The translations under genes were made by a program, and so were the position numbers. Positions 1 through 12,266 of a stretch of DNA of 64,000 nt are shown here, piece by piece. This DNA is from Aegilops tauschii subsp. strangulata (taxonomy: Eukaryota; Streptophyta; Magnoliopsida; Poales; Poaceae): the NCBI RefSeq assembly GCF_002575655.3, contig NC_053035.3, positions 375,759,792-375,823,791 on the forward strand, read 5' to 3'. Position 1 is the first letter of the stretch. Each line of letters starts with the position of its first letter. Below the pieces are notes generated by a model. That model did not search any database. It saw only the letters and a program-made list of their open reading frames with translations, and was not told where the DNA came from.

Positions 1-652
1 GTGACGATGATGGCCCCGACGGCACTCCGGTGCCACCGGAAGCGAGGGGGAGAGAGCCCCCCTCCTCCTTCTTCTTCCTTGACCTTCTCCCTAGATGGGA
101 GAAGGGTTTCCCCTCTGGTCCATGGTCTCCATGGCGTGGGAGGGGCGAGAGCCCCTCCGAGATTGGATATGTCTCTCTCTGTTTCTACGCTCTCGATTCT
201 GCCCTTTCACCGTTTCTTTTATAACCGGAGATCCGTAACTCCGATTGGGCTGAATTTTGGACACGATCTCTATCCGGATATTAGCTTTCTTGTGGGGAAA
301 GAAGGGCACCAACCGCCTTAAGGGGTGGCCACAAGGGTCCAGGGCACGCCTGACGCCCTGGGGCGCGCCCCCCTGCCTCGTGGCCCCCTCGGGCATCGTC
401 TCGTGTTGATTCTTCTTCCCAAAAATCATGAATATTCCAAAAAAATTCTCCGTCAGTTTTTATCCCGTTTGGACTCCGTTTGATATGGGTTTTCTGCGAA
501 ACAAAAAACATGCAACAGACAGGAACTGGCACTGGGCACTGGGTCAATATGTTAGTCCAAAAAATAGTATAAAAAGTTGCCAAAAGTATATGAAAGTTGT
601 AGAATATTGGCATGGAACAATAAAAAATTATAGATACGACGGAGACGTATCA
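1..652 (-). repeat. 3' LTR, partial
   Basis: Only the first 652 bases of this LTR are in the window. It starts, in minus-strand sense, at 652 with TGATACGTCTCC and matches 6000-6656 of the other LTR. Open frames inside it are LTR shadows and not genes. Confidence 0.85.
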
Positions 653-666
653 GCATCCCCAAGCTT
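653..666 (-). promoter_or_regulatory. Polypurine tract next to 3' LTR
   Basis: In minus-strand sense the 14 bases AAGCTTGGGGATGC directly precede the LTR start. This is where plus-strand DNA synthesis is primed in LTR retrotransposons. The assignment rests on position and composition. Confidence 0.6.
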
Positions 667-2469
667 AATTCCTGCTCGTCCTCGAGTAGGTAAATGATAA
701 AAAAAGATAATTCTTGATGTGGAATACTACCTAGCATAATCTTGATCACATAATCTAATCATGGCATGAATATTAAGACACAAGTGATTCAAAGCAATAG
801 TCTATCATTTGACATGAAGACAATAATACTTCAAGCATACTAATAAAGCAATCATGTCTTTTCAAAATAACATGGCCAAAGAAAGTTATCCCTACAAAAT
901 CATATAGTCTGGCTATGCTTCATCTTCACCACACAAAATATTCAAATCATGCACAACCCCGATGACAAGCCAAGAAAATGTTTCATACTTTTGACGTTCT
1001 CAAACCTTTTCAACTTTCACGCAATACATGAGCGTGAGCCATGGTTATAACACTATAGGTGGAATAGAATATGATGGTGGAGGTTGTGTGGAGAAGACAA
1101 AAAGGAGAAAGTCTCACATCGACGCGGCTAATCAACGGGCTATGGAGATGCCCATCAATTGATGTCAATGCGAGGAGAGGGATTGCCATGCAATGGATGC
1201 ACTAAGAGCTATAAGTGTATGAAAGCTCAAACTGGAAACTAAGTGGGTGTGCATCCAACTTGCTTGCTCATGAAGACCTCGGGCATTTGAGGAAGCCCAT
1301 CATTGGAATACACAAGCCAAGTTCTATAATGAAAATTCCCACTAGTATATGAAAGTGATAACTCAAGAGACTCTCTATATGAAGAACACGGTGCTACTCT
1401 GAAGCACAAGTGTGGTAAAAGGATAGTAACATTGCCCCTTCTCTCTTTTTCTCTCATTTTTTTGTTTTTTTGTTTTGGTGGGCTTCTTTGGCCTCTTTTT
1501 TTATTTGGGCTTCTTTGACCTCTTTTATTATTATTTTAAGTCCGGAGTCTCATCCCGACTTGTGGGGGAATCATTGTCTCCATCATCCTTTCCTCACTGG
1601 GGCAATGCTCTAATAATGATGATCATCACACTTTTATTTACTTACAACTCAATATTACAACTCGATGTCTAGAGCAAAGATATGACTCTATATTAATGCC
1701 TCCGGTGGTGTATCGGGATGTGCAATGATCTAGCGTAGCAAAGATATGAAAAAATGGACAAGCCATGAAAACATCATGCTAGCTATCTTACGATCATGCA
1801 AAGCAATATGACAATAAATGCTCAAGTCATGTATATGATGATGATGGAAGTTGCATGGCAATATATCTCGGAATGGCTATGGAAATGCCATGATAGGTAG
1901 GTATGGTGGCTGTTTTGAGGAAGATATAAGGACGCTTATGTGTGATATAGCGTATCGTATCACGGGGTTTGGCTGCACCGGCGAAGTTTGCACCAACTCT
2001 CGAGGTGAGAAAGGGCAATGCACGGTACCGAAGAGGCTAGCAATGATGGAAGGGTGAGAGTGCGTATAATCCATGTACTCAACATTAGTCATAAAGAACT
2101 CACATACTTATTGCAGAAATCTATTAGTCATTGAAATAAAGTACTACGCACATGCTCCTAGGGGGATAGATTGGTAGGAAAAGACCATCGCTCGTCCCCG
2201 ACCGCCACTCATAAGGAAGACAATCAATAAATACCTCATGCTCCAACTTCGTTACATAACGGTTCACCATACGTGCATGCTACAAGAATCACAAACTTCA
2301 ACACAAGTATTACTACAAACCACAACTACCCACTAGCATGACTCTAATATCACCATCTTTATATCGCAAAACTATTGCAAGGAATCAAACATATCATATT
2401 CAGTGATCTACAAGTTTTATGTAGGATTTTATGACTAACCATGTGAATGACCAATTCCTGTCATCTCTC
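667..2469 (-). other. Retrotransposon internal region, noncoding
   Basis: No coding sequence can be supported here. The stretch lies between the polypurine tract and the repeat block at 2470 and belongs to the 3' untranslated part of the retrotransposon. Short frames on both strands carry no recognisable domain. Confidence 0.5.
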
Positions 2470-2700
2470 TAAATAGATATAAGTGAAGCAAGAGAGTTTA
2501 ATTCTTTCTACAAAAGATATGCCCACACTCTAACAAATATAAGTGAAGCAAAATAGCATTCTACAAATGGCGGTTTTCTATGTGAAGAGAAACAGACAAT
2601 CCAAACTTCAAATGATATAAGTGAAGCACATGAAGCATTCTATAAAGCCATACTCAAAAGATTTAAGTGAAGTGTAATGATCATTCTATAAATAAACCAT
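2470..2700 (-). repeat. Degenerate tandem repeats in retrotransposon 3' region
   Basis: The phrase ATATAAGTGAAGC or close variants recurs near 2478, 2540, 2618 and 2664, usually followed by CATTCTA(C/T)AAA. The period is roughly 45-80 bases and the copies are diverged. It lies inside the retrotransposon. Confidence 0.6.
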
Positions 2701-3710
2701 GGACTATCTCATACCAGCATGGTGCATAAAAGAAAAGTGAAAACTAAATGCAAAAGACGCTCCAAGATTTGCACATATCGCATGAACGAAACGAATCCAA
2801 AAACATACCGATATTTGTTGAAGAAAGATGGGATGCCTTCCGGGGCATCCCCAAGCTTAGACGCTTGAGTCTCCTTGAATATTTACTTGCGGTGCCCTGG
2901 GAATCCCCAAGCTTGAGCTCTTGTCTCTCCTCCTTCTCCTCACATCAAGACATCCTCGATCTTCGAACACTTCATCCACACAAAACTCAACAAAAAGCTC
3001 GGTAAGATCCGTTAGTATAATAAAGCAAATCACTACTCTAAGTACTGTTGCAAACCAATTCATTTTTTTTTGCATTGTAGCTACTGTAATATAACTTCTC
3101 CATGGCTTAATCCATTGATAGATATTGATAGTTTCATCAAAACAAGCAAACTATGAATCAAAAACAGAATCTGTCTTAAGCAGGACAGTCTGTAGTAATA
3201 TGAACATTAACCATACCTATGGTACTCCAAAAATTCTGCCAAAATTAGGAAATATAAAAAATTTGTATAGAAAGACAGTGCAAAAAGTTTCAGAACCGTT
3301 TGACGTTCCAGTAAAAACGTAAAATCGCGCACTACAGACAAAGTTTCTGTCCTGCACCGCACAAACCAACAAGCATTGTAAACATCCTAAAGGCAAACCT
3401 TGGCACATTATTTTTATTATACAATGGAATTGTACAAGGGGATAATTATTTTTGTTGAAAAGTTTCTGTAATCAAGATTCACAAAGTTTCCGTGAGCATG
3501 AACAAAGTTCAAGGCTAGCTCCCACTTTAACAATGCTTGTCTTTCTCACTTTCACTTTCCTTTTTGAAAAAGTTTTGGGTTCCCCTATTTATTTATTTTT
3601 GTTTTCAAACTATATAAAAGCACTCAACAGAAATAAATGACTCTCTAAAACTTCCGGGTTGTCTCCCTTGCAGCGCTTTCTTTAAAGCCATTAAGCTAGG
3701 CATATAGTGC
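2701..3710 (-). other. Retrotransposon internal region, noncoding
   Basis: Noncoding internal sequence between the repeat block and the end of the leader ORF. It has two near copies of a CATCCCCAAGCTT phrase, at about 2847 and 2905, resembling the purine-tract motif at 653 and so perhaps duplicated 3' sequence. I see no reading frame with a domain. Confidence 0.45.
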
Positions 3711-5053
3711 TCAAGTAATGGATCCACCCGGATCCCAAGGTATATCAAAGCCAATTTGAATCAACAATGATTTAGAATTTAGTAGGGAGCACAAAGCAAC
3801 ATATATCAAGCAATGATGAAGTCTAACTCTCTTCCTATGCATCGGCATGTCATAAAAGAACAATTCATGCACACAAAGTAAAGGCCAATACATAGCATAA
3901 GTAGTTTCTTGCAATTTTATCGTGTGGGAAACATGGAGAGGCGGAGATGTAGTTCCTCTCTCATAATAATTGCAAGTAGGAGCAGCAAGCACATGCATAT
4001 TATATTCATCAAAATCATCATGTGCAACGGTAAAAGGCAACCCATCAATATAATCCTTAATAAGTGCAAACTTCTCCGATATAGTGTAGTCGGGAGAATT
4101 CAAAAAGATAATAGGACTATCATGTGTGGGTGCAATAGCAACAATTTCATGTTTAACATAAGGAACTATAGCAAGTTCATCTACATAAGCATAATTCATA
4201 TTGGCATCTTGGCCACAAGCATAGCAAGCATCATCAAAAAGGGATATTTCAAAAGAATCAACAGGATCATAACAGTCATCATAGCAATCATCCTTCGGTA
4301 AATTCGAAGGGAAATTAAACAATGTATGAGTTGGAGGGTTACTCTCATTAGAAGGTGGGCACGGGTAGCTAATCCGTTCTTCCTCCTTTTGTTCTTCGCT
4401 CTCCTCGTCATCTTTTTCATCCAATGAGCTCACAGTTTCATCAATTTCTTCTTCCATAGACTCCTGCAAAATATTAGTCTCTTCTTGGACAGCGGAGACT
4501 CTCTCCATAAAATCATCAATATCGGAATTGAATTCATAATTCTCATAGCAATATTTAAGTATAGCAAAATTTCCAGGTCTGTAAACAGCATCATCAAGAT
4601 TTTCACACTCTCTAAACAAAGATTCAATTTCATAAGCACCCATAAAAGCAACAAATTCTTCTATTTGTTCCACATCATAGTAATCATATATGCCATTAGC
4701 ATAAGAAGCCAAGGTTTTATCATCATTAAATTTGCATGAAAAGGGAAGGCGTGGAGCCTTCATCCTAGAGCAACAAGTATAATCATATCTCAAGCATAGT
4801 TCCCGAGCATACCAATGCAACATATGAATTTCATCCCATAATAGTTTCCCTTTTTGAGTCAAGCGATAATCCCTAAAGTATTCACGTTGATCCAACGTGT
4901 CTCCCATTACATAATTGAATGGCGTTTTCTTAGGATTATCAAAGTAGTACTTAATATTTTCACATAACCAGCATCGAGGGTTTTAGGAGGTTCCCCATCT
5001 CCATGAGTAGCAAGTAAACCTAAATTTTTTGGTATTTCGTGTTCCATATCCAT
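3711..5053 (-). pseudogene. Retrotransposon leader ORF, frameshifted
   Basis: The longest frame, 4907-3711, gives 398 residues with no family I recognise. It is acidic in the middle (DDEESEEQKEEE) and rich in Tyr, Asp and Cys. The likely true start is an ATG at 5053, about 100 bases past the primer site, opening MDMEHEIPKNLGLL. A one-base frame change near 4961-4968 separates the two parts; on either side the reading runs smoothly (DAGY, then ENIKYYFDNPKK). No zinc knuckle, protease or polymerase motif is seen, so it is not ordinary gag-pol. A structural or accessory protein of a non-autonomous family is possible but unproven. Confidence 0.6.
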
Positions 5054-5147
5054 AACTAAAGATAGAGAACAACTAAGAACAGCAAATAAAAATTACTTGG
5101 AGATAAAGCAAACACGCACACACGAGAATATTCACCCCACGCTGTAA

Positions 5148-5165
5148 CTCCCCGGCAACGGCGCT
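5148..5165 (-). promoter_or_regulatory. Primer binding site
   Basis: In minus-strand sense the bases AGCGCCGTTGCCGGGGAG follow the 5' LTR by a few bases. The block is typical of grass Gypsy elements, where TGGCGCCGTTGCC is usual; here the second base reads A. It would pair with the 3' end of a tRNA to start reverse transcription. Confidence 0.7.
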
Positions 5166-5179
5166 AGAAAAAGGTATTA

Positions 5180-6656
5180 ATAACCCACAAGTATAGGGGA
5201 TCAATTGTAGCCTCTTTCGATAAGTAAGAGTGTCAAACCCAATGAGGAGCTAAAGGTAGAACAAATATTCCCTCAAGTTCTATCGACCACCGATACAACT
5301 CTACGCACGCTTAACGTTCGCTTTACCTAGAGCAATAATATAAAGAGCACGTAAATAAAAAGTAGGGGCTGTTTAGATAAAGACACAACTAAATTAGTTT
5401 TAGTAGAGAGTTTTTTGTCACGAGAAAGTTATTTGTCCCTAGGCAATCGATAACTAGACCGGTAATCACTATTGCAATTTTATTTGAGGGAGAGGCATAA
5501 GCTAACATACTTTCTCTTCTTGGATCATATGCACTTATGATTGGAACTCTAGCAAGCATCCGCAACTACTAAAGATCATTAAGGTGAAACCCAACCATAG
5601 CATTAACGTATCAAGTCCTCTTTATTCCCATACGCAAACAACCTACTTACTCGAGTCTGTGCTTCTGTCACTCACGCCACCCACTATAAGTAAATCATGA
5701 ACATATTGCAAACCCTACAGCGGGGATCCCTCATGCTTGCGCGCACGGAGAGCATCATAGGACAGCACCAATAATAAAACATGCAACTCAAACCAATCAC
5801 GATCATCAATTAACACGTAGGACAAAACGGATCTACTCAAACATCATAGGATAGCCATACATCATTGGGAAATAATATATAGCGTTGAGCACCATGTTTA
5901 AGTAGAGATTACAGCAGGTAAAAGAGGGTTTACACCGCTGCATAGAGAGGGGAAGAGTTGGTGATGACGGTGGTGAAGTTGTTGGTGTAGATTGCGGTGA
6001 CGCTGATGGCCCCGGCGGCACTCCGGTGCCACCGGAAGCGAGGGGGAGAGAGCCCCCCTCCTTCTTCTTCTTCCTTGACCTTCTCCCTAGATGGGAGAAG
6101 GGTTTCCCCTCTGGTCCATGGTCTCCATGGCGTGGGAGGGGCGAGAGCCCCTCCGAGATTGGATATGTCTCTCTTTCTCTCTCTGTTTCTGCGCTCTCGA
6201 TTCTGCCCTTTCACCGTTTCTTTTATAACCGGAGATCCATAACTCCGATTGGGCTGAATTTCTGACACGATCTCTATCCGGATATTAGCTTTCGTGCAGC
6301 GAAAGAAGGGCACCAACCGCCTTACGGGGTGGCCACGAGGGTCCAGGGCACGCCTGACCCCCCTAGGGTGCGCCCCCTGCCTCGTGGCCACCTCGGGCAT
6401 CGTCTCATGTTGATTCTTCTTCCCAAAAATCATAAATATTCGGAAAAAAATCTCCGTCAGTTTTTATCCCGTTTAGACTCTGTTTGATATGGGTTTTCTG
6501 CAAAACAAAAAACATGCAACAGACAGGAATTGGCACTGGGCACTGGAGCAATATGTTAGTCCCAAAAATAGTATAAAAATTTGCCAAAAGTATATGAAAG
6601 TTGTAGAATATTGGCATGGAACAATCAAAAATTATAGATACGACGGAGACGTATCA
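5180..6656 (-). repeat. 5' LTR (about 1.48 kb)
   Basis: Its minus-strand start is at 6656 (TGATACGTCTCC). The inner border near 5180 is approximate, placed between GTGGGTTATTAATA and the primer site. Right neighbour is unique-looking AT-rich DNA. Confidence 0.75.
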
Positions 6657-7230
6657 GGTATCGATAGAGTTTTTTTGCTCCTTGTTGAAGTGACTGCTCA
6701 ACTATTAGTTTAGAACTTGTGCATTTCTCATACCTTATCAATGATTTTTCTAGATAATGTCTGCAGGTTTTGCATGGACCTCATGGAACCTTTTATTGAA
6801 TTTTCAGCAATGATTTAACTTCATGTATATATACGATGCAAGCTCAATTCTGCATTTCTTTTAATATAGATGTGAACAGTTAAATACAATTTTTCTGGTT
6901 ATGCAATATTGTTAATTAATTAGGACCCCCAAATCATTTTTACTTCTTGCATCATATGCTTTATTTTTTGTACTCACAACTAAATGACAGTGCTGCTTAT
7001 TCATGCAATTTCTTTGATAAATTCTTTCTAAGAATTATAATAGTAATTAAAAATGCAATCCTGTTTATTTGATCTCTTGCAGTTTAAGCTCACTATACAA
7101 ATTTTTACATAAATTCTTGTGAAAATTTTATTCTCAAACGTTTTCCCTGATGATTCATAATGTATGCTACTGTTGTAGCTTTTTGCTATGTTCTTGACAA
7201 TTTTTTCTATTTTTTCGGTGGTTCAACTAG
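6657..7230. other. AT-rich noncoding DNA upstream of the 7.2 kb exon
   Basis: No repeat end or long frame is visible. It reads like intron sequence of the gene whose exon starts at 7231, which suggests the retrotransposon landed inside that transcription unit. This is inference. Confidence 0.4.
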
Positions 7231-8275
7231 AACCAAATGTTTCCAAGCGCAAGTATGAAGAAATGGCTAGTTTTGGTTCTAAGAAGATCGCCACAACTAA
7301 GGTATTCATAGTGTTTAAAATTTAATGATCATAGTGTTTCAACTCAATAAATGTTATCCATTTTGTGAGTGCTTGAATTTAATCTAGTTACGCATACTTC
7401 TAATGTGCTCCACACTATGATCATTAAATTTCTATCAATTGTACCTTTTTTCTTCATTTACTTAGTTTGTTAATGTTTTATTTACAAATGGTCATAACAA
7501 AAAACATATTTTGAATGGAAATGTTGTCGTTTAGGCTTGTGTCTAGTCAATTCTACAAAACAATATTCATACTAACGCATGCTTGTGATCTGCTACACAC
7601 TATGCAACTAGGAGTTTTTTGTTACATGAACTGCTACAGACCATGCAACTATGATTTTATGTTCAAGTCATGCTTCTTTTTTCTTTTAGATTAAACATAT
7701 GAAATTTAAATTTTAAATTCATTTTTTTGGTTTTTCTGCATTTTTTGATACAAAAGGACTTCGGCCGAAAAACAATGAAGATTTTAGCTGTCACCAGGGC
7801 TCAGCTCAAAATCCCTTTTGGGAATACTGACAGAGTTGTCTACTGTGTAGTAACCACCAACACTCATTCAACTATGTTCTGTGTTGGACATGCTCTGTTT
7901 GACATGGTTGGGCATAGGAATTTCACAGTTGTAGATCACTATGTCAAGGATGCAGTCCTAGTTGCTTTCGAGGATCCTTTTGATGTCCTTTTTGTTGCTG
8001 GTAACAATATTCATTGTGGTCCAGAAGCCCTGATGTATGTTCGTCGAGTGTCCAGAATTGAGCAGTGCGTTCCTAATTGGGATGGCTACTTTCAGAGGAA
8101 TATCATTATTGCAGCAGGACCCAAAGGCGAGGATGATGATAATGAAGATGATGAAGGAGATGGAGGTGCTGTTTCCAAGCCTGATTTCAGCTGCTCTGGT
8201 GGTAGTTTTGCTGCTGGATTTGGAGGCGATGGTGATGATGGAGGTGGAGCTGGTGCAAGCATTTCTGCTGCATGA
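7231..8275 (+). CDS. Unrecognised protein, last two exons
   Basis: Two exons join cleanly: 7231-7301 (acceptor ACTAG, donor AAG|GTATTC) and 7757-8275 (acceptor AAAAG). The frame stays open across the junction to TGA at 8273. The 7757-8275 exon gives 172 residues: a basic start (DFGRKTMKIL), a hydrophobic middle with several Cys and His (VVYCVVTTNTHSTMFCVGH), then an acidic run (EDDDNEDDEGDGG) and a Gly/Ser/Ala-rich tail. The exon at 7231 begins in codon phase 1, so more coding sequence must lie upstream, perhaps beyond the retrotransposon. I recognise no family. Its 3' end faces the 3' end of the Mutator-like transposase at 9090, as in two-gene Mutator elements, so it could be a second transposon gene. 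Confidence 0.55.
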
Positions 8276-9089
8276 AGTCTTTCAACAAAAGTCAGTCCAG
8301 CAGCTAGTAGTTGCTAGTAGATGATGGTGATGATGGATGTAGTTGCCTTAGAGACAATTGTTAGCGTTTTGATGATGCTTAGTCTTTCTGCTTCAAGTTT
8401 AGTTGCGCGTAGTGCTTGCTTGCGCTTTTGTGTAGTAAAAACTTAGTTGCTAAATTTAGCCTTTTCAACTTCATGTGAATCTTGTTATGATATCAGTACT
8501 GTATTATCAATGTTTTTAATCTCAGCCTTGCTTTTTGCTTGATATTTTTTTATTTTTGGTTGTTCCATACTGCACAAGTTGAAAAATGATATGTCGCAAG
8601 CTACTATTAATAAATGGCTAATAAAAGATAACTCTGGAGCAACTCAACTTGCAATTCATAAATTACATCAAGCATCATTGCATACAGGTCCACACCAACC
8701 AAATTTTCATTTCAGTATGCAATTTTTCATCTGCCTCAACTTTCTTTTATAATCTTTTAAGCTAGCTCTTCAATTAGATAGGTCTTCAAGTCCAAACTTC
8801 TTTACAAGGCCTTCTTCCTGGACTTTGCATTGCCTTCTTTTCTTTCTGAATTTGTAGAAGAAGAAAACAACTTCCAATTAAACCATTATATATTTCTGAA
8901 TTTTTATTAAAAGACTATTTTTTAAATAATTTTGATGAACCTATGCATTTAGTATTCTTCGTCGTCTTTGCCTTCTCATCATCTGTATTTAATGCAATGC
9001 TGTCCTTACTAGCTGTAATTTATGAATCAAGAAAATATATGAGAAACATTTTTAGGATTTTTATATCTGTCTGGTTTTGAACTCTAAAA
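8276..9089. other. 3' flank between two convergent genes
   Basis: AT-rich noncoding DNA holding the 3' ends of both converging genes. No terminal repeat, MITE or further frame is visible. Confidence 0.5.
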
Positions 9090-11987
9090 TTACGAACAAA
9101 AGTTGTACGTTACCTCTCTTCTAATTTTCTGTGTTGCATCCTCTTCTGTTGGCTTACATCCAGTTATCCTGTGACCTTGTCTGCCACATCCAGAGCAAGC
9201 CATTTTTGGTTTGGCTAGAATTTCCTCAACTATGCTCTTTTGCCTTCCTGTTTTCTTCATTCTTCCTTTTGGTTTTGTGTGTACTGGATCCTTTAGTGTG
9301 TATTCAGAATTGCTACCCAAGCTCAAAACTCCTGCAGTGAAAGATGCTACTTCTGACGAACAACTCTTTGGTTCCTCACCTTCTGGCATGCAAGGTATGG
9401 CCAAAATTAATTTCTCTAAATTGGTTATCTGCTCACTCAGAACTTTCCTCCTTGCAGGATTTTTTGACGCTTGAGAAGCTAACTCAGTGAGCCTTCTTGA
9501 GAATGAGAAGAAAGCCATCTGATCATCCAAATCTTCGAGGTTTGTGACTTCTTCACTTATTTGTTCTGATTTCTTTTCTTTAGGTCTCCATCTATCTATG
9601 AAATATTTTTTTGCTACCTCATCAATGTTCAATGCTTGCATCACTTTGAGTGCATGACAGCATAGTATGCCGTCCTTTTTAAATTTTCCACATATGCATG
9701 TGAAAGTTTCAGAGTCTCTGTCCACCATGACTATGAAAGTTCTGGGGTTATACTCAAATAGTGCTTGAGTTGGTGACTTGAACACCTCATACTGCTTGGT
9801 TCTTTCAACTTCAACCATGTGAAACTTAGTTGAATTCATTAACTCTTGCTGAAATTTGAAGAAAATGCCTCTGTTATACAGTCATGCTGCCTGCTTTTCC
9901 AATGCCCGGTCACTCCACATTGTTGGAGAAGTTCTTCTTGTTACAGAATCATTTTATTTTTTTCTTCAATGCTTTGTGATATTCTATCATACTCTCTCAT
10001 GAAAGCAATCACACTGTGAGTTGAACCTACATTTGCTTTGAATATAGTATTTGTGCCTTCGCTTCTGGCTGTTGTCTGGATAAATGGATAAAAGTGATTC
10101 TTGAAGTAGACAGGTATGAATCTCTTCCTGTTTTTCCACATAATTGCAAAGTACTTGATATGCTCAACATTGTGCTGCTGAATCATTTCTGGCCATAGTT
10201 GCTCAAATTCTTGCACTGTTTGGGAGTTTAGGATTATGTCATGAACCTGAGCATTCAAGTGTTGGTTCTTTCCAAATGTACTTCTAGCTTTGTTCTGAGC
10301 TTTTGTGAGAATGTGGAACAAACAGTTCCTATGCTTGCAATTTGGAAAGCATTTAGGTACTGCTTTTTTCATAGCTGCGTATTGATCCATTATGAAAGAT
10401 TAGGACCTTTCCCTCCCATGCATTTCAGAAATGTTTTGAAGAGCCACTCGAATGTTTCCTTCTTCTCATCTTGAATGAAACCACATGCAAAAAGGCAGTT
10501 GTCTCCATGACCATTTACTCCCACAAATGGAGCAAATTTCATATTGTATTTGTTGGTCTTGTAGGTTGTGTCGAAACTGAGAAGATCGCCATACTGTTGA
10601 TAGTTCCTTATTCCAGTGCCATCTGCCCAAAATATATGCATCACATTCTTCTTTGGATCCGTTTTGAATGAGTAGAAAAATAGTGGATCTTCTGACTTTT
10701 TCCGTTCAAAAAATGATACCACTTGCATCATATCAATCAGACCATTTTCTCTTCTTATTTTTGTGCCCATGTTGCTAATCTATTTTCGTGTGTAAGGCAA
10801 TGAAGATAGCCCTCTTCCTCGGAAGAATGACATGATTGCCATTATCTTTCTAGTTGGTATATTTACTCTTTTGCAAGTCCTGATCAAGTTTTTCTCTTGC
10901 TCAGTGATATACTTGTGTGATTTCAGGAACCTGACTTCCCCTGGTGGGTTCATGATTACGCTGAATGACCAGCCTTATGACCACCCATTGTTCGAGCTGA
11001 AATTTCCAGGTAACAACCATTTGAACTTGACACCCCATTTTGATTGTGTAATTCCTTCTTCTATCTGTTGTATTCTCAAGCACGGTAGGTGCATTCTTAT
11101 CACCTTTTTTTCTTTCTCCTTTTTGCTCCTGCTGCTGTCGGTTTTGTCCTGTTTCTAGGTTTACCAGACCTGTTGCACTTCATAGTAAATCTTGTCATTT
11201 TGTTGTTGTGAGCATCTTTCTTTTGGCAGTGATAGTTTGCAGCTTTCTGTATAGAGAATCCTGTGATAGCTGCATATTCATTGTAGAATCAGTGTGCATC
11301 AGTTTCACTTTCAAATGACACGTTTAGTGTTGGCATGAGATTCTTTTCATCTTCTTGGCTTAGTTTCAATGCCTTCTCTATGACCTTATTCTCAAGAAAA
11401 AATTCAATATCTTCTTGAGATAACTTATTCCCATCTGTGATTGATTTATTGTTGGCCTCATCCTGTTGGTGTCCAATGTCATGACTGCCTGATACATGCA
11501 TGCTCTCATCTTATTGGTCTGATTCTGGCAACTCATCACTGCTATCAAGATCAAAGTTGTTTATATGTGCTTCTTCATATTGTTGTTTCTCTGTTTCAAA
11601 CTCTGATTCGTCACTCCCACGTGTGCCATCTATATTAGTTGTTTTCGCATAATCAGGACCTTGCAATGCTGGCTCATTGATATTTGCTATCTGTTCTTCT
11701 TGATTAATCAACATTTCTTGCACAACATCGGAAACAGAGTTGTGCCAACTCTGCTCTACTTGCTGCAACTCTGAATACTCATGATCTGCAGACAACTGCT
11801 CACAACTCACTGTATTTTGCTCCAGGTAATCTTCCTTTGCATCAGTTTCATTCTCATTACTACTGCAGTCCAGGTAATCTTCACTATTGCATTCAGAACT
11901 ATCCTCATTAGCTGCATCTTCATTATGATGGTTGCTTGTTATTGGATCTGTTGTTTTGTGGTGATCCTGCGATATAAGTTTTGTCAC
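9090..11987 (-). pseudogene. FAR1-type Mutator-like (MULE) transposase, decayed
   Basis: In order: an acidic N-terminus (11987-11290); a FAR1-like zinc domain (FYNEYAAITGFSI and following Cys/His near 11280-10985); the MULE core with first Asp in FDTTYKTNKY, second in MDQYAAMKKAV, a CKHRNCLFH segment and Glu in ARSEGTN; a SWIM zinc finger (CICGKFKKDGILCCH); and a C-terminal zinc knuckle (CSGCGRQGHRITGC). The family comprises transposases and domesticated FAR1/FHY3 transcription factors. Lesions are many: TAA near 11508, TGA near 11287, frame change near 10985, TAG near 10781, frame changes near 10392 and 9945, TGA near 9883. It cannot make a full protein. Whether it was a transposon or a FAR1-related host gene is undecided; no terminal repeats were found. 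Confidence 0.8.
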
Positions 11988-12005
11988 GTACAGATTCAGT
12001 AATAT

Positions 12006-12266
12006 TTAACTCCATGGAAAATGTTTAATTTTAGATTCCATTTTAAGGAGACATACTTGAGCATCCATGCCTGTTGTCAAGAGCGAAGTGAAACTTGTTA
12101 TAGGGATTGTCACGTTGTCACTTTGAAGATGACTCATGAGAGTCATCTGTTTCATGAGTTGTGTGTACGACTGTGCGACTCCTTCTGGTGCTAGCAATTC
12201 ATTAATCATTTGGCAACTTTGCTTTCCAAACCGAACTTCAATTAATTCCTGCAATTCATATTTCAT
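12006..12266 (-). other. Possible upstream exon of the FAR1-like pseudogene
   Basis: A minus-strand frame of 86 codons opens MKYELQELIEVRFGKQSC and lies just upstream of the acidic exon. A short intron could separate them. It has no recognised domain; it may be a real exon or chance. Confidence 0.3.

Larger units (their letters stand above)
1..6656 (-). mobile_element. Gypsy-type LTR retrotransposon, probably non-autonomous, left end cut by window
   Basis: Read on the minus strand, a 5' LTR (right) is followed by a primer site, a leader ORF, about 4.5 kb of internal DNA, a purine tract and the start of the 3' LTR (left). Both LTR copies open TGATACGTCTCCGTC and stay nearly identical over the 652 bases seen of the left copy, apart from small changes such as an 8-base indel near 181 versus 6181. 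I see no gag, protease, reverse transcriptase, RNase H or integrase reading frame, and the interior is too short for a full polyprotein plus this leader ORF. It therefore looks non-autonomous. The superfamily is from memory of the LTR start and primer site. The bases right of the element, GGTAT, are a candidate target duplication; the left flank lies outside the window. Confidence 0.8.

Noticed and set aside
657..5180. A hidden gag-pol in the retrotransposon interior
   Set aside because: No polymerase, integrase or protease motif was found on either strand and no room remains for one.
5930..6433. 167-codon frame within the LTR, with a related frame at 91-429
   Set aside because: It lies wholly in LTR sequence, has no domain, and the two copies differ by frame-changing indels.
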